The notes under the pieces are model-generated. The model did not search any database. It was given only the letters and a program-made list of their open reading frames with translations, and was not told the origin of the DNA. Source: CAYPCH01 sp964409165 (lineage in GTDB: Bacteria; Bacillota; Clostridia; Acetivibrionales; Acetivibrionaceae). Taken from it: a DNA stretch of 9,525 bases. The number at the start of each line of letters is the position of its first letter. Position 1 is the stretch's first letter. A program made the position numbers and the translations under genes. The stretch is from contig CAYPCH010000136.1 in the NCBI GenBank assembly GCA_964409165.1, positions 1 to 9,525 on the forward strand. The letters are read 5' to 3'. Below are positions 5,593 to 9,525 of this stretch, piece after piece.

Positions 5593-5976
5593 ATGGAAAT
5601 TAAAATTGGGATTGGATTGGATAATTTAGTATTTGGAATGTCTCAAGATGAGGTTAAAAGTATTTTAGGGATTCCAGATAAAATAAATGACGAGGATTAT
5701 GCAATTGTTTTCTACTTTAATGATAATATGCTAAAAGCGAAATTCGACAAAGACGAAAAATTGAAACTTTACTCTATTGAAGTTGTAAATCGAGATGCAA
5801 GAATTTTTGGTAAAAACCTTTTTGGGAAATCAAAAGAAGAGATCACATTAATATTGAAAAGTCTAGGGTACTCAAAAATTGAGTATGAAGACTATGATAC
5901 GTTCGATACATTATTTTGTGAAGAGATTTGGACAACTTTTGGGTTCGAATTTGACAGATTACATGATATTGAATAA
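5593..5976 (+). CDS. immunity-protein-like protein (polymorphic toxin immunity type)
   Basis: This 127-residue soluble protein has no signal peptide. The pattern GIGLDNLVFGMSQDEVKSIL followed by GIPDK, then a strand with KAKFDKDEKLKLYSIEV, then a second half around KEEITLILKSLGY, matches a family of small proteins often found next to polymorphic (RHS, YeeF/LXG-type) toxins. These are taken to be immunity proteins or their duplicated orphans. The usual role would be to bind and block a secreted toxin in the cytoplasm. No toxin is recognisable just upstream; only an unassigned GC-rich scrap lies there. The ATG is preceded by GAAAGGTG at a slightly long spacing. Family members seem to continue past the second FEFD-like strand, so the C-terminus may be shortened. 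The family call is from memory of the motif, not a search. Confidence 0.6.
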   Translation: MEIKIGIGLDNLVFGMSQDEVKSILGIPDKINDEDYAIVFYFNDNMLKAKFDKDEKLKLYSIEVVNRDARIFGKNLFGKSKEEITLILKSLGYSKIEYEDYDTFDTLFCEEIWTTFGFEFDRLHDIE

Positions 5977-6140
5977 TGGAGGCAAAATCAGTTATCAATG
6001 CGTATTTGTAAGGGTGCGTGAGAGAACAGTTGCGCTTTGCGGGTTATCCCAAAGAAGACCGTTCGAGGACGAAAACCTATAATTAATTATTTTGAAGACT
6101 TTCTTTCAACTGGTAGAAATGAAACTACTTATATCATATT

Positions 6141-6226
6141 TAACCTACAAATTATTGATAAAAACAAAAATGTAGGTTATAATATAATTAACCTACATTT
6201 CTTAATAATATTATAATTGTAGGTTA
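6141..6226. promoter_or_regulatory. four-copy 9-bp operator-like array around a promoter
   Basis: The word TAACCTACA and its complement TGTAGGTTA occur alternately and without mismatch: 6141-6149 (forward), 6171-6179 (reverse), 6189-6197 (forward) and 6218-6226 (reverse). Spacers are 21, 9 and 20 bases. The third copy overlaps the likely -35 box and the fourth begins just after the -10 box of the promoter for the downstream pair. Centre spacings of 30 and 29 bases within the first and last pairs are close to three helical turns, suiting a dimeric or tetrameric repressor. Autoregulation by a product of this operon is inferred. RNA pairing is less likely because transcription would start inside the last copy. 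Confidence 0.72.
6188..6217 (+). promoter_or_regulatory. promoter of the small-protein/nucleotidyltransferase operon
   Basis: TTAACC (6188-6193) and TATAAT (6212-6217) lie 18 bases apart. The predicted start, near 6223, gives a leader of under 20 bases before the ATG at 6240. The boxes are overlapped or touched by two operator-like words, so repression by occlusion is plausible. Confidence 0.6.
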
Positions 6227-6239
6227 AGGAGTGTTATCT

Positions 6240-6536
6240 ATGGCAATACTAAAAGACATGCTAAAAGAGGAATTAGACCGCCTCACAAGAATGGAGAATA
6301 GTTATATTCAAAAAATTGATTCTTTGCCAAAGGGAAGTATCATAAACAAAAGTATAAATGGAAAAAAATATGCTTACTTAGTCTATAGAAGTGGTTTAAA
6401 GGTTGTAACTCAATATATTAAGCCTGAAGAATTAGATGATTTGAAGAAAAAAGTTGAACAGAGAAATAAATACAAAAAGGATCTTCAGGAGATAAGAAAA
6501 GACATTAAAGTTGCTAAAAAGGTGGTTAGAGTGTGA
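6240..6536 (+). CDS. small coiled-coil protein, partner of a nucleotidyltransferase
   Basis: This 98-residue protein has no firm family name. Residues 1-28 form a charged helix. Residues 31-60 (KGSIINKSINGKKYAYLVYR, then SGLKVVTQYI) look like a small beta-sheet module seen in short proteins with KGSL...INGxxYxYLxYR patterns. Residues 62-95 are strongly charged and probably coiled coil. The ATG at 6240 is chosen because AAGGAG ends eight bases upstream; a GTG at 6231 lies inside the ribosome binding site. The stop overlaps the GTG of the next gene by four bases, so the two were co-translated. The layout, a small protein first, a nucleotidyltransferase second and a compact operator, resembles an antitoxin-toxin or abortive-infection pair such as AbiE. 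That role is inferred; no helix-turn-helix is evident. Confidence 0.72.
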   Translation: MAILKDMLKEELDRLTRMENSYIQKIDSLPKGSIINKSINGKKYAYLVYRSGLKVVTQYIKPEELDDLKKKVEQRNKYKKDLQEIRKDIKVAKKVVRV

Positions 6537-6877
6537 GCAATCAAAAAGAGGTTTTTTGGGAAATTATTAAAATATTCGATTAGTACAAGTTACTTGATAA
6601 TTTTGTTATCATAGGTAGTTGGGCAGAATACATTTATGAATTATCATACTATAATAACAAGGGATTCATTTCAAACTTAAAAACAAGAGATATGGATATC
6701 CTGATTAAGAATATACGACGAGCTAACGTTACAGTAGATCTGCCTTCTCTCCTTTCTGATCACGGATACATATATGATGAAGATTCCTTAACAGGAGTTT
6801 CAAAGTTTTATAAGTCCGCTGTAATTGAATTAGAATTTATCGTAAGAGAGCTGGGTAAAGGAAAAACTGAACCTTGA
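6533..6877 (+). pseudogene. nucleotidyltransferase (AbiEii/MNT-like), broken by a stop codon and truncated
   Basis: Reading from GTG at 6533, which overlaps the previous stop by four bases and has AAAGGTGG upstream, the frame gives 16 codons. It then reaches TAG (6581-6583) and continues open to TGA at 6875-6877. The product would contain the nucleotidyltransferase signature FVIIGSWAEYIYE followed by KTRDMDILIKN, with GS and DxD for nucleotide and metal binding. It would then run on through YIYDEDSLTGVSKFY and LEFIVREL. In homologous layouts such enzymes modify RNA or protein and can act as toxins. The TAG is one base from AAG (Lys), which fits a nonsense mutation. After KGKTEP the expected C-terminal half is missing. 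An internal ATG at 6692 would omit the GS motif. It is almost certainly inactive. Confidence 0.78.
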
Positions 6878-6937
6878 ACTATATACAGGTTTTAATTTTG
6901 AATAGTTAAAAGTTCAAGAGAAAAAGAGGGTTTTGGA

Positions 6938-7135
6938 ATGATGTACGAAAAAGGACAATTAGTTAAGTTCAAAAATAAATATGGCAAAATTGTCTTTTAC
7001 TATCCTGAATATACACCTGGAAGAAATGCTTATACCATTGAGTATATAAAAGACAAACTTCATAGGTTATGCTATGAGGATGAACTTTCTCCTATACCTG
7101 AGCAAATAAGCCTGTTTGATTTACAAGACCAGTGA
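6938..7135 (+). CDS. small hypothetical protein with a beta-clamp-binding-like tail
   Basis: This 65-residue cytoplasmic protein belongs to no family I recognise. The first 45 residues (KGQLVKFKNKYGKIVFYYPE onward) are rich in beta-forming and aromatic residues and may fold as a small SH3-like or barrel module. The tail PEQISLFDLQ contains QISLF (56-60), close to the QL[SD]LF motif that bacterial replication and repair proteins use to dock on the DNA polymerase sliding clamp; here it is only a motif match. AGAGGG ends seven bases before the first of two adjacent ATG codons, so the first is preferred. It stands alone between the broken nucleotidyltransferase and the lipoprotein gene. No terminator is obvious. 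Confidence 0.62.
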   Translation: MMYEKGQLVKFKNKYGKIVFYYPEYTPGRNAYTIEYIKDKLHRLCYEDELSPIPEQISLFDLQDQ

Positions 7136-7288
7136 GATTTAAGAATCAATTAGTAAAGGATGAGATTTCTTGAAGAAGAGAATTTGCCTTTCCTTCAACT
7201 TTGGGTAACTCCTACTAAGTTGTATAACTCTTATTATACTGAGCAGGTATTTCACTTTAGTGAAGATTAATTTATTAAATACATAAAT

Positions 7289-7300
7289 ACCTATATAGGT
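7289..7300. promoter_or_regulatory. perfect 12-bp palindrome before the lipoprotein gene
   Basis: ACCTATATAGGT lies five bases upstream of the GGAGG of the lipoprotein gene. It could be a repressor site, or an extended -10 region (TATATA). Neither is certain, since short AT-rich palindromes arise by chance. Confidence 0.3.
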
Positions 7301-7315
7301 AAAATGGAGGTCAGT

Positions 7316-8455
7316 ATGAAGAAAAATAAGTATTTGACTTTAATAATTGTTTTTTTTGTTTTTTTTACTACGGGATGCAGTTTTTCAAAATCGAAAGATA
7401 CATATAAATACAACGAAAATGCTAAATACGACATATACCTTAATCATGTAGGAAACATCGGCTTTATACAAATAGAGAATATTGAGAAGGATAATATAAA
7501 ACATGGAGACCTAAAATATATAAACTTAAAAAATAATAAAAGGATGGTGTATAGGCTAGTACATTCTAGTGATAATAAAGTTTACGGTTCTATAAATCCA
7601 CCTGGAAGTGCTATGGCTAACAGACTTGTTGTTTTAAAAAACGGAACTATAGAAAAAGAAATTGTGTTTGAAGGCAAAGAGTTCCATGGTCCTAATATAA
7701 TTGTAAATGACATAGAAAATAATAAGGCTTATGTTCAATTTGCTTCTTCCAATAGTTTGATAAAGCCTTCAGGTACTAATTTCAAAATTATCGATTATAC
7801 TAATGATGAAGTATATGAGTGTCCATTTTATGTAAAGGGCGGTTTGGATAGTTATGATATATACGGCAATCACATCTACGGAATAGTTGGTGGTTCAAAA
7901 CTATGTTTATACGAAGATGTTCCAGATAGCCACATTATTAAGATAAATAGAAATACTCTTGAAACAGAAATTATTACCGAGAACGATATTGAATATCTTG
8001 GCAACGATATTAAAATAAGCCCAAAAGGAAAAATTTACATCCTTAGCAATCGCTCTTCACATGATGATAACTTGTTTGCCAAATACAATTGTATTTGTAT
8101 ATATGACCTTGAAGGTACATTTTTGAAGAAAGTTGAATTAAAACGATGGTGTGACAAGATAATAATTGATAAACTCGGAATAGCCTACATCTCTCAAAGA
8201 GGTTTGGCCACACCATCTGATGACATGGGAGAATCTATAATAATATTTGATACAAATACCGATGAGATAATTAAGACAATTGATGGATTAAACGGTCCAA
8301 CAACTATGGATCTAGTAGATAATTATCTTTTTATTTATACTTGTCAGAAACAAAGCATAACGATTATGAATACAAACAACCATGAGATTCTTGGTGAAAT
8401 ACCTATTGGTATTAAAGGGTTTTGTTATTCTATGGTTGTTCTGAAGAACGATTAG
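7316..8455 (+). CDS. lipoprotein with a putative beta-propeller domain
   Basis: This 379-residue protein is exported and lipid-anchored. Residues 1-20 form a signal peptide with a Lys-rich head (MKKNKYL), a Phe/Ile-rich core, and the lipobox TTGC; Cys21 would carry the lipid. The mature part is made of repeated short strands with turns such as NGTIEKEIVFEGK, GNHIYGIVG, SPKGKIYILSN, LGIAYISQRG and TNTDEIIKTIDGL. This spacing is typical of YVTN/WD40-like beta-propellers. The function is unknown, but such proteins commonly bind partners or ligands on the cell surface. The ATG at 7316 is used because GGAGG ends five bases before it; the ATG at 7304 lies in the ribosome binding site. No partner gene is adjacent. 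The frame is intact. Confidence 0.8.
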   Translation: MKKNKYLTLIIVFFVFFTTGCSFSKSKDTYKYNENAKYDIYLNHVGNIGFIQIENIEKDNIKHGDLKYINLKNNKRMVYRLVHSSDNKVYGSINPPGSAMANRLVVLKNGTIEKEIVFEGKEFHGPNIIVNDIENNKAYVQFASSNSLIKPSGTNFKIIDYTNDEVYECPFYVKGGLDSYDIYGNHIYGIVGGSKLCLYEDVPDSHIIKINRNTLETEIITENDIEYLGNDIKISPKGKIYILSNRSSHDDNLFAKYNCICIYDLEGTFLKKVELKRWCDKIIIDKLGIAYISQRGLATPSDDMGESIIIFDTNTDEIIKTIDGLNGPTTMDLVDNYLFIYTCQKQSITIMNTNNHEILGEIPIGIKGFCYSMVVLKND

Positions 8456-8592
8456 CACTACTGATAATAAAACCCTGCTTGGGATAATTGCATCAAAACT
8501 CACTTTTTATACTCTAAGCGGATAAAGCTGAAAAAACCAAATGTTTTGTATACTCTAGGAAGTGTATAATGACTATATTTACCTATAAAGTA

Positions 8593-8621
8593 TTGCAATC
8601 TTGGATAATATATAGTAAAAT
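8593..8621 (+). promoter_or_regulatory. promoter of the AbrB/RelE-type operon
   Basis: TTGCAA (8593-8598) and TAAAAT (8616-8621) are separated by exactly 17 bases. The start would lie near 8628, about 58 bases before the ATG. Direct repeats of TATACTCTA lie further upstream (about 8508 and 8551) and could be binding sites. AbrB-type antitoxins often repress their own operon. Confidence 0.55.
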
Positions 8622-8685
8622 AAGATTACAAAGAAACAAAGAATCAAGAAAAAATGCATAAGATTAAATAAGGGGGTGTAAAATA

Positions 8686-9063
8686 ATGTCAACATCTGTT
8701 TTGGAGCGTGGAAATATGAAAATAGAGAAAAAGAGAATTAATGTTTCAAGCAAAAGACAAATAACTATACCTCAAAAGTTCTATGAAAAACTTGGAATAG
8801 GTACTGAGGTTGAATGTATTCTTAAGGAAGATGGAATTATGATAAAACCTGTACAGGATGGTAATAGCGGATATTTTGCAGAACAAATTCTTAAAGATTT
8901 AATTGATCAGGGATTAAGTGGTGGCAAGCTGTTTGAAGAGTTTAAAGCTATGAATGCAAAAGTAAGACCTGCCGTCCGGGCATTAATTGATGAAGCAAAT
9001 AAAATTGCCAGAGAATCTAGAGGCTCCGGCGATGATGAAACAGAAGAAATCTTTGGAGAGTAA
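8686..9063 (+). CDS. AbrB/MazE/SpoVT-type antitoxin
   Basis: This 125-residue DNA-binding protein is the probable antitoxin and autorepressor of the pair. Residues 17-55 match the swapped-hairpin AbrB domain: RINVSSKRQITIPQKFYEKL, then GIGTEVECILKEDGIMIKP. Residues 60-125 form an acidic, helical extension with a Gly break (GLSGGKLFEEFKAMNAKV) and a very acidic end (GSGDDETEEIFGE); this part would grip the toxin. GGGGGTG lies eight bases before the ATG, which fixes the start; another ATG at codon 11 lacks such a site. The toxin gene starts two bases after the stop. A 17-base-spaced promoter lies upstream. Confidence 0.84.
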   Translation: MSTSVLERGNMKIEKKRINVSSKRQITIPQKFYEKLGIGTEVECILKEDGIMIKPVQDGNSGYFAEQILKDLIDQGLSGGKLFEEFKAMNAKVRPAVRALIDEANKIARESRGSGDDETEEIFGE

Positions 9064-9064
9064 T

Positions 9065-9367
9065 ATGGATAAGATGTTACCTGTAACATACTTCTCAGCA
9101 GCTAAAAAATATTTAAAGAAACTTGATAAACCACTTAAAAAATTATATGCTGAAGCAATTGAAGAAATTAGAAAAAATCCTGATATTGGAGAAGCAACAG
9201 TAGGCGATTTAGCTGGAATATATGGATATGATATATACGACAAAAACAACATTAACTATGAAATTGCGTATACATTATCTAAAAGGGAAGACGGTGAAAT
9301 AGTAGTAATAATTATGGCAGGAACCCGTGAGAACTTCTGGAGAGAAGTAAAAAAATACATTAAATAA
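9065..9367 (+). CDS. RelE/ParE-family toxin paired with an AbrB-type antitoxin
   Basis: This 100-residue protein is of the RelE/ParE superfamily. Family cues are the first strand and helices (PVTYFSAAKKYLKKL, 6-20), LAGIYGYDIYDKNNINYEIAY (49-69), and the C-terminal VVIIMAGTRENFWREVKKYI (80-99), in which the GTRENF segment is typical of one RelE-like subgroup. I expect ribosome-dependent mRNA cleavage or a related block of translation, but this is an inference. The ATG at 9065 is used because GGAG in the antitoxin's end lies six bases upstream; a longer frame to 8987 would overlap the antitoxin by 77 bases. Pairing AbrB with RelE differs from the textbook MazE-MazF combination. No terminator follows clearly. 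It is not closely similar to the other toxin at 4320. Confidence 0.82.
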   Translation: MDKMLPVTYFSAAKKYLKKLDKPLKKLYAEAIEEIRKNPDIGEATVGDLAGIYGYDIYDKNNINYEIAYTLSKREDGEIVVIIMAGTRENFWREVKKYIK

Positions 9368-9461
9368 GAGTGATGATGCAGAATTCATTGGTTAAACTTA
9401 AATGAGTATCTATTACATGAAAGCTCAATGTTTTTTTTGCTTTTTATGCAAAATGTCGGGG

Positions 9462-9525
9462 TTATCTTGGCTTTGGAGATGCAAAAACACCATTAACCAA
9501 TCCTTTCCCTACTTTCAAAATAGCA
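9462..9525 (-). CDS. 3' end of an unidentified minus-strand gene
   Basis: The window ends inside an open minus-strand frame of which 20 codons are visible before TAA (9464-9462). They read ILKVGKGLVNGVFASPKPR after one alanine. The composition looks protein-like, but it is too short to assign. The gene converges on the toxin gene at 9065-9367, with about 95 bases between the stops. Confidence 0.45.
   Translation of the reverse strand, partial: AILKVGKGLVNGVFASPKPR

Noticed and set aside
5405..5629. 74-codon plus-strand gene before the immunity-like gene
   Set aside because: No Shine-Dalgarno sequence, Arg-rich composition typical of a wrong frame in GC-rich DNA, and overlap with the well-supported start at 5593.
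5879..6082. 67-codon plus-strand frame
   Set aside because: It overlaps the immunity-like gene out of frame and has no start signal. The segment 6000-6075 is somewhat GC-rich, but no family was recognised.
6141..6226. CRISPR array
   Set aside because: The four words are 9 bp and alternate in orientation with unequal spacers, which is an operator layout, not direct repeats of 25-40 bp.
8312..8503. Minus-strand open frame across the lipoprotein's end
   Set aside because: Shadow of the lipoprotein gene with no start signal.
8907..9252. Minus-strand open frames across the AbrB/RelE pair
   Set aside because: They are complements of two well-supported genes and have no ribosome binding sites.
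9435..9453. Terminator between the second toxin and the right-edge gene
   Set aside because: The stem TTTTGC/GCAAAA has only two GC pairs and no T-run follows on either strand.
9459..9498. Second copy of the Tn3-like end seen at 4692-4731
   Set aside because: The first eight and last seven bases agree at the same 40-base spacing, but the middle does not, and the segment is coding for the partial minus-strand gene.

Overview
The window looks like an accessory, rearranged stretch of a low-GC Gram-positive chromosome, most likely of a clostridial Bacillota. The evidence is AT-rich codon use, strong AGGAGG-type ribosome binding sites, and the families present: an EcsC-like protein, a Tn3-type transposase remnant, an IS256-type insertion sequence, Phd/RelE and AbrB/RelE toxin-antitoxin pairs, and a lipoprotein. 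I cannot name a species. Family assignments come from reading the translated sequence, with no database search.

Layout. (1) 1-1360, minus strand: an EcsC-like protein with an EF-hand-type calcium loop (137-1084). The piece of a ComEC-type metallo-beta-lactamase domain (about 1085-1345) runs in frame into its start, so the longest open frame is a misleading fusion. (2) 1361-2110: no intact gene; degenerate minus-strand coding traces and a long asymmetric palindrome. (3) About 2111-3740: an IS256-family element. Its transposase start codon lies in a 12-bp inverted repeat that could hide it in the mRNA. (4) 3911-4691: a complete Phd/YefM-RelE pair with promoter, one-base overlap and terminator. 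(5) 4692-5592: a scrap yard holding the C-terminal end of a Tn3-family transposase, an orphan terminator, a 48-residue membrane peptide, and a MITE-like element whose left terminal repeat is interrupted by a perfect 25-bp-arm palindrome. (6) 5593-6877: an orphan immunity-like protein, then a two-gene operon under a promoter flanked by four copies of a 9-bp operator-like word. The operon's first gene is intact; the second, a nucleotidyltransferase, is inactivated by a stop codon and cut short. (7) 6938-8455: a small basic protein with a clamp-binding-like tail and a putative beta-propeller lipoprotein. (8) 8593-9367: a second toxin-antitoxin pair, joining an AbrB-type antitoxin to a RelE/ParE-type toxin. 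(9) 9462-9525: the last 20 codons of a minus-strand gene entering from the right.

The genes do not form one pathway. They are independent stability, defence and conflict modules separated by mobile-element debris. The points most worth following up are the interrupted terminal repeat at 5206-5431, the four-copy operator at 6141-6226 controlling a half-dead nucleotidyltransferase pair, and the start-codon hairpin of the IS256-type transposase.
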